Positions 42,796 through 53,093 are shown, counted from the first letter of the stretch. The stretch is DNA of 64,000 nt from Shimia litoralis (GCF_005518135.1 NZ_SULI01000012.1:27207-91206); one strand, 5' to 3'. The notes: generated by a model not told the origin, from the sequence alone. Numbers and translations are program-made.

Positions 42796-43254
42796 TTAGG
42801 TCGCGTTGGAAAACACCGCAGAAAGAATTTCCGACATGTTTTCAGCATCTTCTTGCGTGAAAGCATCCACCCGATCGCTGTCTATATCAAACACGCCAAG
42901 TAGATCACCGGCTTGATTGCACACAGGCAGGACAAGTTCAGACCGAGTGCTTGACGAACAGGCGATGTGATCTGAAAACATATCTACATCCGCTACCAAC
43001 TGTACCTCTCGTGTCCGTGCGGCAGCGCCACACACGCCGCGAGAGAAGGGAATCACCAAACAACCATGCCCCCCTTGATAAGGGCCGATCTTGAGCAACT
43101 CAGGAGCGACAACACGATAAAACCCGGTCCAATCGAAACGTGCATCACTGTGATGCACTTCACAAGCTACCGTCGCCATAAGCGCAACTGTGTCAGTTTC
43201 ACCAGCCGTCAGAGCCGCAATAGTACGGGACAGATCAGAATAATTTACAGGCAC
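42796..43254 (-). CDS. msrC: Free methionine-(R)-sulfoxide reductase, GAF domain
   Basis: 152 residues, single GAF domain. Reduces free L-methionine-(R)-sulfoxide with thioredoxin. Three cysteines sit at 65, 75 and 99 ('GGHGCLVIPFSRGVCGAAA', 'HIACSSSTRSELVLPV'). The spacing of 10 and 24 residues equals that of the catalytic set in the E. coli enzyme. The end of the domain is 'GVFDIDSDRVDAFT'. No ATG is available. I chose GTG at 43254, behind a GGGGGG run; a TTG at 43266 is possible. It begins just after the thiolase terminator. Confidence 0.88.
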   Translation of the reverse strand: MPVNYSDLSRTIAALTAGETDTVALMATVACEVHHSDARFDWTGFYRVVAPELLKIGPYQGGHGCLVIPFSRGVCGAAARTREVQLVADVDMFSDHIACSSSTRSELVLPVCNQAGDLLGVFDIDSDRVDAFTQEDAENMSEILSAVFSNAT

Positions 43255-43268
43255 GTGCCCCCCCAAAT

Positions 43269-43299
43269 AAAAAACGCTAGGAGCTATGTGCCCCTAGCG
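43269..43299 (-). terminator. Rho-independent terminator after the thiolase gene
   Basis: Arms CGCTAGG and CCTAGCG with an 11-base loop, followed on the minus strand by TTTTTT. It separates the thiolase gene from msrC. Confidence 0.85.
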
Positions 43300-43335
43300 A
43301 CTTAGTCAGGTCAATACGTGCTGCACGCTTTGCGG

Positions 43336-44508
43336 TTAAACCCGTTCGATCGCGATGGCAGTACCTTCGCCACCCCCGATACAAATGGCGGCAACACCAC
43401 GTTTCAGGCCGCGTTTCTCAAGGGCATTCAGCAAGGTCACCATGATACGTGCCCCGGATGCGCCAATCGGGTGGCCCAGCGCGCAAGCACCGCCGTTCAC
43501 ATTAACCTTGTCCCGCTCAAGACCCATTTCATGCATGAACGCCATAGGAACAACGGCAAAGGCTTCGTTCACTTCCCACAGATCAACATCGTCTTTGGTC
43601 CAGCCGATCGTCTCGAGCAATTTTTGTGCAGCAGGTACTGGGGCTGTGGTGAAAAGGGCTGGCGCTTGTGCGTGACTGGCATGGCCCACAACACGTGCGC
43701 GGATATTAAGCCCATTGTCTTTGGCATACTCTTCAGACGCCAGAACCAATGCAGCCGCACCGTCCGAAATTGACGACGAGTTTGCAGCGGTGACGGTGCC
43801 CTCTTTGCGGAAGGCGGGCTTGAGTTGTGGAATTTTGTCAGGTCGCGCATTGGCCGGCTGTTCGTCTGAAGAAAACGTCACCTCACCCTTACGGGTCTTG
43901 ATCGTAACGGGTGCAATTTCGCCGTCAAACGCACCGCTTTCTTGCGCTTCAAGGGCGTTTGAAAGCGATTTGAGCGCGTATTCATCCTGCGCTTCGCGTG
44001 TAAATTGGAACGACTCGGCGCAATCTTCCGCAAACGTGCCCATCAAGCGGCCCTTGTCATAGGCATCTTCCAACCCATCAAGGAACATATGATCTTGCGC
44101 AGCCTGATGACCAATACGTGCGCCGTTGCGCATATTCGGCAAGATGTACGGGGCATTTGTCATGCTTTCCATGCCACCAGCAATCATCGTGTCAGTATGT
44201 CCAAGGGCGATCTGATCAAAGCCGACCATCGCCGCTTTCATGCCCGAACCACACATCTTGTTCAGGGTCGTCGCCGGAACCTCTTCGCCCAAACCACCGG
44301 CGAATCCAGCCTGACGTGCGGGCGCCTGACCTTGCCCAGCAGGCAAAACACATCCCATCACGACTTCCTGGACGCTTGTTGCACCCGCGTCCTTTAGGGC
44401 TGCTTCAATGGCTGCACCACCAAGAACGGATGCTTCAACTCCGGCGAACACACCTTGGAAACCACCCATCGGTGTCCGTGCTGCCCCTGCGATGACGACA
44501 TTCTTCAT
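43336..44508 (-). CDS. Acetyl-CoA acetyltransferase (thiolase)
   Basis: 390 residues. Condenses two acetyl-CoA to acetoacetyl-CoA or runs in reverse in beta-oxidation. The active-site Cys is in 'LNKMCGSGMKAAM', the second His in 'WEVNEAFAVVPMAF' and the C-terminal Cys/His in 'NVNGGACALGHPIGASGARI' and 'GVAAICIGGGEGTAIAIE'. The start at 44508 (MKNVVIAGAARTPMG) is the family start; GGAGG lies upstream. Not next to phaB or phaC here, so assignment to polyhydroxybutyrate synthesis or acetoacetate use cannot be made. Confidence 0.93.
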   Translation of the reverse strand: MKNVVIAGAARTPMGGFQGVFAGVEASVLGGAAIEAALKDAGATSVQEVVMGCVLPAGQGQAPARQAGFAGGLGEEVPATTLNKMCGSGMKAAMVGFDQIALGHTDTMIAGGMESMTNAPYILPNMRNGARIGHQAAQDHMFLDGLEDAYDKGRLMGTFAEDCAESFQFTREAQDEYALKSLSNALEAQESGAFDGEIAPVTIKTRKGEVTFSSDEQPANARPDKIPQLKPAFRKEGTVTAANSSSISDGAAALVLASEEYAKDNGLNIRARVVGHASHAQAPALFTTAPVPAAQKLLETIGWTKDDVDLWEVNEAFAVVPMAFMHEMGLERDKVNVNGGACALGHPIGASGARIMVTLLNALEKRGLKRGVAAICIGGGEGTAIAIERV

Positions 44509-44704
44509 TGTATTCCTCCGGTTGCGGGTATTGGGCACCCAATGTGTGGATCAATGCGGCTCAAACCTTGCATAGATATTTCAGGGCATTTTCGACTGGG
44601 GCGCAACAAAGGTCCATCCCGCGTAAATACCTATGCGCAGATACAGATTGGTAAGACTTTGGGTTTACGGTTCCAGCAATAGGAAATAGCAGAAAGCGAA
44701 TGAT

Positions 44705-45034
44705 GTGAATTTGTCGAGCTCTCATGAAAACGGGTTCCTCGTGGTTTCAGTCAACGAGTTGCGTATCGACGCTTCGGTAGCCATCCAATTCAAAGACCGC
44801 ATGCGCGAAGAAACAGAAAATGGTGAAACGCGTGTGATTTTGGATTTGTCCCAAGTCGATTTTATTGATTCAAGCGGGCTTGGTGCAATCGTCGCCGCCA
44901 TGAAACAGTTGGGCACTGATAGGCGGCTGGATTTGGCTGGTCTGAACCCCAATGTCGACAAGGTGTTCCGTCTTACGCGAATGGACACAGTTTTTAAGCT
45001 CCATCGCGACCTGTCCGATGCATTTACGCATTAA
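44705..45034 (+). CDS. STAS-domain anti-anti-sigma factor (RsbV/SpoIIAA-like)
   Basis: 109 residues, single STAS domain. 'ETRVILDLSQVDFIDSSGLGAIVAAMKQLG' contains the Ser expected to be phosphorylated by the partner kinase (DSSGLG). A GTG start at 44705 is used. The RsbW-like kinase gene follows after 41 bases. In the partner-switching model, the dephosphorylated STAS protein binds the kinase and frees a sigma factor or another target. No phosphatase or sigma gene is adjacent. Confidence 0.9.
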   Translation: MNLSSSHENGFLVVSVNELRIDASVAIQFKDRMREETENGETRVILDLSQVDFIDSSGLGAIVAAMKQLGTDRRLDLAGLNPNVDKVFRLTRMDTVFKLHRDLSDAFTH

Positions 45035-45075
45035 GGTGACAATGGCGGGACATATCGAAAGGGATTGAACAGGGT

Positions 45076-45528
45076 ATGCCACAAACCTCCTGCTTCAACT
45101 TGGTATTTTCGGCGTCGCCAGGCAACGTACGCACGGCGTTGAACGATCTGTGTGTGTTTCTAGAGAACAACACAATCTCTGAAAACCACGTAGGCACGGC
45201 TCAAATTGTAGCCGGGGAAGTGCTTAACAATGTTGTTGAACATGCAACGCGCCATCAGGCGGACGGCCGTATCGAGATTACCTGCGAAATCACATTTGAG
45301 AGCTTAATCTTTACGGTTTGCGACAATGGAACACCGATGCCACGGGGAGGCATCCCCAACAAAGGGCTACCACCCGTCGATACGACGCTTGATAACCTCC
45401 CCGAAGGTGGGTTTGGGTGGGCATTGGTACATCTGCTGACCTCTGGGATTACGTATCATCGCAGGCAGGACAAAAACTGTTTGAAATTCACTCTCCCGGC
45501 AATTGGCAAATCTAGCCTCTCCGAATAG
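45076..45528 (+). CDS. RsbW-like serine kinase / anti-sigma factor (GHKL fold)
   Basis: 150 residues. N-box 'TAQIVAGEVLNNVVEHATRH', G1 box 'FTVCDNGTPMP' and G2 region 'LPEGGFGWALVHLLTSGITYHR' show the HATPase_c fold of RsbW/SpoIIAB. It would phosphorylate the STAS protein encoded upstream. It is the second STAS/GHKL combination in this window, the other being the fused protein at 24135-25169. Confidence 0.88.
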   Translation: MPQTSCFNLVFSASPGNVRTALNDLCVFLENNTISENHVGTAQIVAGEVLNNVVEHATRHQADGRIEITCEITFESLIFTVCDNGTPMPRGGIPNKGLPPVDTTLDNLPEGGFGWALVHLLTSGITYHRRQDKNCLKFTLPAIGKSSLSE

Positions 45529-45561
45529 GGTTTTCAGGCAAGGCAGACACGAGAGGCCAGA

Positions 45562-47139
45562 ATGCGCGATTTTCATCAACCCGGGCGGTCGGCCGTTTTC
45601 GCAGAAAATGGCATGTGCGCGACATCTCACCCGTTGGCGGCCCAAACCGCCATCGACATTCTGAAACGCGGCGGCAATGCGATGGATGCAGCAGTTGCAG
45701 GCGCAGTATTGTTAGGTATTTGCGAACCGCAAATGGCTGGCCTTGGCGGTGATTGTTTTGTCCTGTTCTCACCTGCTGGCACTGACGACGTACATGGTTT
45801 TAACGGCTCTGGTCGCGCAGCAGCTGGGGCGTCGGCCCAAGCATTACGCAAAAGCGGTTTCGCCGCGGTCCCCATACATTCCGCAGATGCCGTGACAATT
45901 CCGGGTTCGGTCGATGCCTTTTGCACTTTGGCGGCCGACTGGGGCAAACTGGGTCTCGACGCGCTTTTGGCCCCTGCCATACAGTATGCCGAAAATGGTG
46001 TACCGGTCGCGCCTCGGGTTGCATTTGATTGGCAGGAGGCGTCTCAATTTTTACAGGGTGCTGGACGCACCTTCTATTTGAATAACGGGCAGGTTCCAAA
46101 GGTTGGCGAGGTCTTTAGAAACCCGACCCAAGCAGACGTTTTGCGCCTAATCGCCAAGAACGGGCGTGACGCCTTTTATAGCGGAGAAATCGCCGAGGAT
46201 ATGGTTGCCACGTTGCAAGCGATCGGCGGTCAACATGATCTAGATGACTTTGCAGACACTCGCGGCACGGCGACACACCCAATAAGCGCAACATACAAAG
46301 GTGTTGAGTTGCTTGAGCACCCTCCCAACGGGCAAGGCGCAACGGCGATGTTATTGCTGAATGTTCTGTCACACTTCGACATATCGTCGATGGACCCGAA
46401 TGGATTTGAACGAGCACACATTGAAGCAGAAGCCACAAAACTGGCTTATGATGCACGCAACCGCATTTTGGCCGACACAGACCACACCACACATCTGGAG
46501 CGTATGCTATCTACCGATGTCGCCGCAGAGCTCGCGTCCCTTATTTCGCGTCAACAGGCGATGCCATCTGCACCCGCACTGACCGAAGCCATTCATAAGG
46601 ACACTGTGTATATCACCGTTGTCGACCGTGATCGCATGTCAGTGTCGCTGATTTACTCAATTTTTCATGGCTTTGGATCTGGGATCGCATCCGAAAAATT
46701 CGGTGTACTGTTCCACAACCGCGGTGCTGGATTTTCTCTGACAGACGGACATCCGAACGAACTCGCAGGTGGCAAAAGGCCGATGCACACCATTATTCCA
46801 GGCATGCTACGTCAAGGTGGGCGCGTCACCATGCCATTTGGCGTGATGGGCGGGGCCTATCAGCCCTGCGGTCATGCACGGTTCATTTCCAATATGGTTG
46901 ATTTCGGCATGGATCCCCAATCCGCCATCGATACACCAAGATGTTTTGCCGACGCTGGTGTTCTGCGCACCGAGCGTGGATATTCAGCGCGTACAAAACA
47001 AGCGCTCTCTGACCTCGGGCATATCCTCGAAGAGCCACACACACCCATTGGGGGTGCCCAAGCCATTCATATTGATGATAAAGGTGTGCTAACTGGAGCC
47101 TCGGATTTCCGAAAAGACGGCTGTGCAATAGGATATTAA
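45562..47139 (+). CDS. ggt: Gamma-glutamyltransferase family protein
   Basis: 525 residues, Ntn hydrolase made as a precursor. N-terminal part: 'CATSHPLAAQTAIDILKRGGNAMDAAVAGAV' and 'GLGGDCFVLF'. The cleavage site and nucleophile Thr are in 'EAIHKDTVYITVVDRD', followed by 'KRPMHTIIPGMLRQGG' and 'GVMGGAYQPCGHARFISNMV'. No clear signal peptide is seen, so this is probably a cytoplasmic relative rather than the periplasmic glutathione hydrolase. Followed after one base by a rhodanese gene. Substrate (glutathione or another gamma-glutamyl or acyl amide) not determined. Confidence 0.87.
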   Translation: MRDFHQPGRSAVFAENGMCATSHPLAAQTAIDILKRGGNAMDAAVAGAVLLGICEPQMAGLGGDCFVLFSPAGTDDVHGFNGSGRAAAGASAQALRKSGFAAVPIHSADAVTIPGSVDAFCTLAADWGKLGLDALLAPAIQYAENGVPVAPRVAFDWQEASQFLQGAGRTFYLNNGQVPKVGEVFRNPTQADVLRLIAKNGRDAFYSGEIAEDMVATLQAIGGQHDLDDFADTRGTATHPISATYKGVELLEHPPNGQGATAMLLLNVLSHFDISSMDPNGFERAHIEAEATKLAYDARNRILADTDHTTHLERMLSTDVAAELASLISRQQAMPSAPALTEAIHKDTVYITVVDRDRMSVSLIYSIFHGFGSGIASEKFGVLFHNRGAGFSLTDGHPNELAGGKRPMHTIIPGMLRQGGRVTMPFGVMGGAYQPCGHARFISNMVDFGMDPQSAIDTPRCFADAGVLRTERGYSARTKQALSDLGHILEEPHTPIGGAQAIHIDDKGVLTGASDFRKDGCAIGY

Positions 47140-47140
47140 A

Positions 47141-47530
47141 ATGACAATTACCCCCATCAAAACCCTTGTCGCAAACGCAAAAGAGGAAATCGAAACCCTA
47201 TCCATGGACGCCGCCGCTGATCACGTCGCGGCAGGCACCGCCTTGTTCGTTGATATTCGTGACCCTCGTGAACTTAGCCGAGAAGGCAAGATTCCCGGTG
47301 CGTTTCATGCGCCGCGTGGCATGCTCGAATTCTGGATAGACCCTCAGAGCCCTTACCACAAACCTGCATTGGCAACTGACAAGACCCTGATATTGTACTG
47401 CGCTGGCGCACTTCGGTCGTCCCTAGCGGTCAAAACACTTCAGGACATGGGCGTGCGCAATGTGGCCGAAATGGACGGTGGGTTTGGCGCATGGAAGGCC
47501 GCAGGGCGCGACATCGAACCCACAACCTGA
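47141..47530 (+). CDS. Rhodanese-like sulfurtransferase
   Basis: 129 residues, single rhodanese domain: 'ALFVDIRDPRELSREGKIPGAFHAPRGMLEFW' and the active-site loop 'ILYCAGALRSSLAVKTLQDMG' with the catalytic Cys. Co-transcribed with the ggt-like gene, one base apart. This pairing suggests a role in cysteine or glutathione sulfur metabolism, but acceptor and donor are unknown. Confidence 0.9.
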   Translation: MTITPIKTLVANAKEEIETLSMDAAADHVAAGTALFVDIRDPRELSREGKIPGAFHAPRGMLEFWIDPQSPYHKPALATDKTLILYCAGALRSSLAVKTLQDMGVRNVAEMDGGFGAWKAAGRDIEPTT

Positions 47531-47540
47531 TCTTGCGGGC

Positions 47541-47867
47541 CTAATTCATTTGGAAGTGTAAAGGATACGTCCCGTCCTGAAACGGCCCAAACAGGTCTGG
47601 AATATCGGGGTGATCCACCGGTTCCCCGGAATAGTCGGCAATCAAATTTTGCTCGGAGACATAGGCCACATAATAGCTTTGGTCGTTCTCGGCGAGCAAA
47701 TGATAAAATGGCTGTTCTTTACGTGGCCGGCTATCTTCCGGGATCGCGTCATACCATTCGTCTGTATTGGCGAACTCTGGGTCCACATCAAACACCACCC
47801 CACGAAAAGGGTGCTTTTTGTGGCGAACCACTTGCCCAAGGTGATATTTTGCACGTGTCTTCAACAT
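47541..47867 (-). CDS. hspQ: Heat shock protein HspQ
   Basis: 108 residues. Small beta-barrel protein of the YccV/HspQ family, which in E. coli enhances Lon and binds hemimethylated DNA. 'AKYHLGQVVRHKKHPFRGVVFDVDPEF' and 'QPFYHLLAENDQSYYVAYVSEQNL' are diagnostic. Convergent with the rhodanese gene. Confidence 0.93.
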   Translation of the reverse strand: MLKTRAKYHLGQVVRHKKHPFRGVVFDVDPEFANTDEWYDAIPEDSRPRKEQPFYHLLAENDQSYYVAYVSEQNLIADYSGEPVDHPDIPDLFGPFQDGTYPLHFQMN

Positions 47868-47950
47868 AGCTTGCAGCCCCTACCCCTCAAGGCTACTCCT
47901 TTCAAGAGGCATTTGTCCAATTCCGGCAGCCAATTTTAAGGAAACAGTTT

Positions 47951-48832
47951 GTGAACCTTGCTCTGACCGTCCTTGAAATTGTCGCTCCCGTCTTTTTCAT
48001 GGCAGGTATCGGGTTTACGTGGGTCAAGGCGGGCTTTGACTATCCGATACAGTTCATCACGCGCCTTGCTATGACGCTCGCCGTTCCATGCCTGATTTTC
48101 ACTGCGCTGATGAAGACAAACGTCGATCTTGGCGCGCTCTGGAAACTGACACTGGCCTCTGTGGCCGGATACGGCGCAATTATGATCGTTGGTTGGGTTC
48201 TGTTGAAGATCTCTGGCCTCAACACCCGCACATATTGGGCCCCATTTATTTTTGGAAACACGGGGAACCTTGGGCTGCCATTGGCATTGTTTGCATTTGG
48301 CCAACCAGGACTTGAACGGGCGGTTGTCTTGCTCGCGGTAAGTGCGGTGCTTTCGTTCACCATCGGAATCGGGTTGGTCGCGGGCCGCGGATCATATGAC
48401 AAGATGCTCCGAGAGCCGATGATTTGGGCGACGTTGCTAGGGGCTGTATTTCTCTGGCAGGGTTGGGAAACACCGCCTTTCGTGACCAATACACTTGAGT
48501 TGATCGGACAAATGGCAATCCCGCTCATGCTCATGACACTTGGCGTTGCCATCGCCCGATTGTCGCCAACACATGTGTCCACGGCGATATGGTTATCAGT
48601 CGCCAAATTCGGAGTGTGTGCCGTTATCGGTTGGGGGCTGGCCGTCATTTTTGATCTTGATGCGACCTCGTTCGGGGTGCTGGTGCTCCAACTTGCCACT
48701 CCCGTCGCGGTCACAGCCTACTTATTGGCAGAAAAATATGGCGCCGATAGCCAGTCAGTCGCTGGGTTCGTCGTTGTGTCGACCGTGATTTCCGTTGCTG
48801 GTCTGCCGCTATTGCTCGGGCTAATCTTGTGA
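47951..48832 (+). CDS. AEC family transporter (auxin efflux carrier type)
   Basis: 293 residues with about ten membrane helices arranged as two five-helix repeats ('TVLEIVAPVFFMAGIGFTWVKAG', 'FGNTGNLGLPLALFAFG', 'MAIPLMLMTLGVAIARL', 'VLQLATPVAVTAYLLAEKYG'). The broken helix NTGNLGLPL is typical. Family members export organic acids such as malate or malonate. GTG start at 47951. Substrate unknown. Confidence 0.9.
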   Translation: MNLALTVLEIVAPVFFMAGIGFTWVKAGFDYPIQFITRLAMTLAVPCLIFTALMKTNVDLGALWKLTLASVAGYGAIMIVGWVLLKISGLNTRTYWAPFIFGNTGNLGLPLALFAFGQPGLERAVVLLAVSAVLSFTIGIGLVAGRGSYDKMLREPMIWATLLGAVFLWQGWETPPFVTNTLELIGQMAIPLMLMTLGVAIARLSPTHVSTAIWLSVAKFGVCAVIGWGLAVIFDLDATSFGVLVLQLATPVAVTAYLLAEKYGADSQSVAGFVVVSTVISVAGLPLLLGLIL

Positions 48833-48907
48833 CGCGCAGGAATGTGATTTTCACACCCGCCCCAATAGGATAAGGTTAGGCAAAATAATAAACTTTGCGA
48901 GAGGCCA

Positions 48908-49495
48908 ATGAGCAGATTCTTTCGCGCGATTGTCGTTCTGATGTTAGTGGCATCCTGTGGTGGTGGGTACGATTCCCCGCCGCGCAATCTGGATGACGCT
49001 TGTTCGATCCTCAAGCAGCGCCCGCAATTCATCAAGGCATTCAAAGCCACAAAACGTCGCTGGGATGTTCCTGTGAACGTCCAGATGGCGATTCTGTATC
49101 AAGAAAGCAAATTCGACTCGGATGCGCGAACGCCTTATAAATATGTATTGGGTGTTTTGCCGATGGGCCGCCAAAGCAGCGCATATGGATACGCCCAAGC
49201 TCTTGATGCCACATGGGACCAATACCGACGTGAAACCGGAAACCGTGGTGCGAAGCGCGACAATATCAAAGACGCCACAGATTTCATGGGCTGGTATATG
49301 AACCAAACCCGCGAGAAAAACGGTATTCCTCTATCTGATGCTAAAAATCAGTATCTCGCCTATCATGAAGGCCACACGGGATACGCCAGAGGGACCTATC
49401 GCAACAAATCGTGGCTCATGCGTGTGTCCCAAAAGGTCGAAGACCGCGCGGAAGATTATCGTTTTCAGCTCGAGAAATGCGCCCGTATCAGATAA
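48908..49495 (+). CDS. Lytic transglycosylase-like lipoprotein
   Basis: 195 residues. Lipoprotein signal (MSRFFRAIVVLMLVASCGGG, lipobox V-A-S-C), so it is anchored in the envelope. The SLT-like core (about 45-170) has the catalytic Glu in 'VQMAILYQESKFDSDAR', then 'SSAYGYAQALDATWDQYR' and 'YLAYHEGHTGYARGTY'. It would cleave glycan strands of peptidoglycan. Single gene, ended by a bidirectional hairpin. Confidence 0.88.
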   Translation: MSRFFRAIVVLMLVASCGGGYDSPPRNLDDACSILKQRPQFIKAFKATKRRWDVPVNVQMAILYQESKFDSDARTPYKYVLGVLPMGRQSSAYGYAQALDATWDQYRRETGNRGAKRDNIKDATDFMGWYMNQTREKNGIPLSDAKNQYLAYHEGHTGYARGTYRNKSWLMRVSQKVEDRAEDYRFQLEKCARIR

Positions 49496-49501
49496 TCGAT
49501 G

Positions 49502-49527
49502 GCCCCGTCTTTCTTAGAAAACGGGGC
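49502..49527. terminator. Bidirectional terminator between transglycosylase and lolA
   Basis: Arms GCCCCGT (49502-49508) and ACGGGGC (49521-49527) are followed on the plus strand by TATTTTCG. It overlaps the last base of the lolA stop codon. Confidence 0.7.
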
Positions 49528-50120
49528 TATTTTCGTATGTGCATCTCAATATTGAACAACGTATTTTTGAGCGGAACGCCTTGTTCCATTTCGCCCAAAA
49601 TGACTGTGGTTTGGCCACCCGCGTTGTCATTGATAATCCACTGGCGCAACTCGACGGGATTGGCCGTGAACTTGAGTTGAATATTGCCGTATTCAGGATG
49701 CTCGGGTTCTTGCGCTGTCACCGTCGTGGCGGTTCCGTCGTAATCGTGCCCGACAACCATATTTGCTTTGGCCAAGTTCACATTGCGTGCCAAAATCACA
49801 GAAAGCGGCGTACGTCTGAGCGGATATGTCTCTGGCGGTTGATTTGACCGGCCGTCAAAGATTGCCACCGTGTTGGCGCTCGCCAAAACCATCGCTTCTT
49901 CTGGCGGATCGTATTCAAACCGCACGCGACCAGGGCGTTTGATATACACGCGCCCTGTAGAAATAGAACCATCACCATTGATCTGGGTAAAAGCCGACTG
50001 CGCCGTTTTCATTGCGTTAAGATAGCCGGAGATTTCGTTCAAAGACAACTGTTCTGCGGTTGCCGTTGTCGCCATCGCCACCAAGACCGCGGGGGCAATC
50101 ATATATCGTAGAATACTCAT
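49527..50120 (-). CDS. lolA: Outer-membrane lipoprotein carrier protein LolA
   Basis: 197 residues with a signal peptide (MSILRYMIAPAVLVAMATTATA). LolA shuttles lipoproteins through the periplasm from LolCDE to the outer membrane. 'ISGYLNAMKTAQSAFTQINGDGSISTGRVYIKRPGRVRFEYDPP' is the conserved N-terminal half. An in-frame ATG two codons earlier (50126) is also possible. Follows ftsK after 66 bases on the same strand. Confidence 0.9.
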   Translation of the reverse strand: MSILRYMIAPAVLVAMATTATAEQLSLNEISGYLNAMKTAQSAFTQINGDGSISTGRVYIKRPGRVRFEYDPPEEAMVLASANTVAIFDGRSNQPPETYPLRRTPLSVILARNVNLAKANMVVGHDYDGTATTVTAQEPEHPEYGNIQLKFTANPVELRQWIINDNAGGQTTVILGEMEQGVPLKNTLFNIEMHIRK

Positions 50121-50186
50121 GACCATATACCTAGTCGTTCCCCGCCCAGACACCAGCCCCGGCAGGGATCACATTTGCGTTTCGGC

Positions 50187-53093
50187 CTAATGTTGCTCAG
50201 GAACCAAAATCTCACGTTTGCCTACATGGTTTGCGGGGCTCACCAACCCTTGATCTTCCATTTGCTCGACAAGACGCGCCGCTTTGTTATACCCGATCGC
50301 CAACTTGCGCTGGATATACGACGTCGAACACTTGCGGTCTTTGATCACAATGGCGACGGCCGTATCATACAACGCGTCCTCGCCATCTGTATTTCCACCC
50401 AGACCAAGAACCGCATCAATGCTGCTGGCTTGATCATCTTCAACGCCTTCAACAACGCCACTGACATATTCCGGCGCACCGAATGACTTAAGGTGATTGA
50501 CGATTTCTTCGACTTCTTCATCACTCACAAACGGACCATGGCAACGAGTGATTTTGGCGCCACCCGCCATGTAAAGCATGTCCCCCATACCCAACAGCTG
50601 CTCAGCCCCCATTTCACCCAAAATCGTACGGCTGTCGATTTTCGAAGTCACTTGGAACGAAATTCGGGTTGGGAAGTTTGCCTTGATCGTGCCCGTGATG
50701 ACATCCACCGATGGTCTCTGGGTCGCCATAATCAGGTGAATCCCCGACGCACGCGCCATTTGAGCCAAGCGTTGGATACAGGCCTCGATCTCTTTGCCTG
50801 CCACCATCATCAAATCTGCCATTTCGTCGACGACAACGACGATATAGGGCATTTTTTCTGGCATTATTTCCTCGGATTCAAAGACGGGTTCGCCCGTGTC
50901 ATCATCAAATCCGGTTTGAACTGTCCGGTTAAAGGTTTCACCTTTGGCCAAAGCATCCGCGACGCGCCCGTTGTATCCATCGATATTGCGCACGCCCATT
51001 TTGGACATCTTGCGATACCGCTCTTCCATTTCGCCGACCACCCATTTCAAGGCAACAACCGCTTTCTTGGGGTCGGTCACAACGGGCGAAAGAAGATGAG
51101 GAATTCCGTCATACACCGAAAGTTCAAGCATCTTGGGATCGATCATGATCAACCGGCATTCTTCCGGTGTCAGCTTGTACAACAAAGACAGGATCATGGT
51201 GTTGATCGCAACGGATTTACCCGAACCAGTTGTCCCAGCAATCAACAAGTGAGGCATCTTGGCCAAATTCGCGACCATCGCGTCACCGCCGATGTCTTTG
51301 CCCAGCGCCAGAGCCAGCTTCATGTTGCTGTCTCCAAAATCTCGTGCCGACAGAATTTCCCGCAAGACCACTTTTTCCCGATTTTCATTCGGAAGTTCGA
51401 TCCCGATTACACTTCGGCCCGGAACGGTGGAAACACGTGCCGAAAGTGCCGACATGGAGCGGGCAATATCATCTGCCAAACCAATCACACGGCTAGCTTT
51501 CAAGCCGGGCGCAGGCTCAAGCTCGTACATCGTGACCACGGGGCCAGGACGCACCGAGACGATCTCGCCCTTGACGCCATAGTCATCCAAGACAGTTTCC
51601 AAGAGGCGCGCATTTTCTTCCAACGCATCATCGCTCAGATGGTGACGTTTGATATCCATCGGATTGGCCAACAGGCTGAGGGGCGGCAATTCAAAGTCTG
51701 ACGCTTTCTCCTCAAACGCAAGCGAAGGCTGGGCTTCGGCTTTGGCGCGGCTTGACGGGGCCGTCGCCTTGCGTGGCGCATGTTGCACAACCTTACGCGG
51801 CTCTGCGACCGGGATAACCGGCGCAGCGGGCGCGATTTTTGGGGCTTCTGTCAACGGGAGTGGCTCGATAAGTTCGTCTTCAACCCATTCTCGCTCGGCC
51901 ATCCAGTCAGGTGCATCTTCCACCATTGGTGCATCATCAAATGCGGGCGCGGCACCTGTGTTTTGTTCTGCTGAGAATACCCCACCCATCGCAGTCAAAG
52001 GAGGTTCAGGCGGCAATTCAACATGGTGCGGTGCAGGTTCAAGCACCAACGGATCAGGTCCACGTCCGCGCCCCTTGGTCAAAGGCGCCGTATCTTCGAT
52101 AGGCTCTGAAGCGACCTGTTGTCCTCGGCTGCGAATGACATCAGCAATCTTGGCTTTGATCCGGTCATCACCGGGCATATCCTGAATATCTGCGACCAAC
52201 ACTGGTTCCACCAGCTCTGGCTCTGGCATTGGCTCGACCCGCTTGATGAGGTTCGGGACGCGCGCCAGCAATCCGGGCTTGGCAGCCTGTGTTTCTTGTG
52301 GTTTCGGTGTCTCAAGCACAGGATCCGGTTCAATATCTGCTTGGTCCCATCCGGCTTGGGCCGCGGCGTTCACCTGTTGCTCTGCGGCTTCCTTGCGTTC
52401 TTGACGGCGCTCTCTTGCGGATTGTGCTGCATGCGCTGCCCCGCCGACGCCACGCCCAAGAAGGGTCATGAGAGATGCATAGGTCAACACCACACCCACA
52501 ATCAGGAAACGTCCGATCAAACGCAATTCGGCTTTGGTGAAACCCAACACAAACAAGCTTAGGGCAACAAAGGCGACTCCCATCAAAAGCGACATGACCT
52601 TTAGCCCAAAGGTCGCCCCAACAGGCAAAATTGTCAAAACGGCGCCCAGTACGGTATCCCCGAAAAGCCCGCCAAGACCAAAGCTATGTGTCCAGCTTGC
52701 GCCGGGAACGAGGGTAGACGCGTACACAGCCCCAAGCGCGAGAACAATCGGTGCAAAAATCACGCGCCCCATGGCACGTTCTTCGCCAATATGCAGAGCG
52801 AAACGCGTACCCCACGCCATAAGAATAAGGGCAATTCCCCAACTACCCCATCCGATGATCATAAACAGAGGTGCCGCAATCGACGCACCGATGCGCCCCA
52901 TCCAGTTTTGAATCGGGGCGTCCGTCGCAGAGATCCAGCTTGGATCGCTTGGCGTATAAGATGCAATCATTGCGCTTGCCATCAGGGCCAGCACAATCAA
53001 AATCAGTCCGACCAACTCTTTGCCGCGTTTTTCAATTGCCGCCTGCATATTGCTGTCCAACAATGGATCACGTCCTCGTGCCTGATATGCCAT
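50187..53093 (-). CDS. ftsK: DNA translocase FtsK
   Basis: 968 residues. Four N-terminal membrane helices (up to about 200) anchor it at the septum. A Pro/Glu/Ala-rich linker (about 210-480) follows. The RecA-like motor has Walker A '[16 protein letters not shown]' and Walker B '[17 protein letters not shown]'. The C-terminal gamma domain ('[46 protein letters not shown]') reads KOPS sites. It resolves chromosome dimers at dif with XerCD. Follows the aminotransferase gene after nine bases. Confidence 0.96.
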   Translation of the reverse strand: MAYQARGRDPLLDSNMQAAIEKRGKELVGLILIVLALMASAMIASYTPSDPSWISATDAPIQNWMGRIGASIAAPLFMIIGWGSWGIALILMAWGTRFALHIGEERAMGRVIFAPIVLALGAVYASTLVPGASWTHSFGLGGLFGDTVLGAVLTILPVGATFGLKVMSLLMGVAFVALSLFVLGFTKAELRLIGRFLIVGVVLTYASLMTLLGRGVGGAAHAAQSARERRQERKEAAEQQVNAAAQAGWDQADIEPDPVLETPKPQETQAAKPGLLARVPNLIKRVEPMPEPELVEPVLVADIQDMPGDDRIKAKIADVIRSRGQQVASEPIEDTAPLTKGRGRGPDPLVLEPAPHHVELPPEPPLTAMGGVFSAEQNTGAAPAFDDAPMVEDAPDWMAEREWVEDELIEPLPLTEAPKIAPAAPVIPVAEPRKVVQHAPRKATAPSSRAKAEAQPSLAFEEKASDFELPPLSLLANPMDIKRHHLSDDALEENARLLETVLDDYGVKGEIVSVRPGPVVTMYELEPAPGLKASRVIGLADDIARSMSALSARVSTVPGRSVIGIELPNENREKVVLREILSARDFGDSNMKLALALGKDIGGDAMVANLAKMPHLLIAGTTGSGKSVAINTMILSLLYKLTPEECRLIMIDPKMLELSVYDGIPHLLSPVVTDPKKAVVALKWVVGEMEERYRKMSKMGVRNIDGYNGRVADALAKGETFNRTVQTGFDDDTGEPVFESEEIMPEKMPYIVVVVDEMADLMMVAGKEIEACIQRLAQMARASGIHLIMATQRPSVDVITGTIKANFPTRISFQVTSKIDSRTILGEMGAEQLLGMGDMLYMAGGAKITRCHGPFVSDEEVEEIVNHLKSFGAPEYVSGVVEGVEDDQASSIDAVLGLGGNTDGEDALYDTAVAIVIKDRKCSTSYIQRKLAIGYNKAARLVEQMEDQGLVSPANHVGKREILVPEQH

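Noticed and set aside
50493..51701. 402-codon plus-strand frame
   Set aside because: Antisense shadow of ftsK; no domain, His-rich composition typical of mirrored frames.
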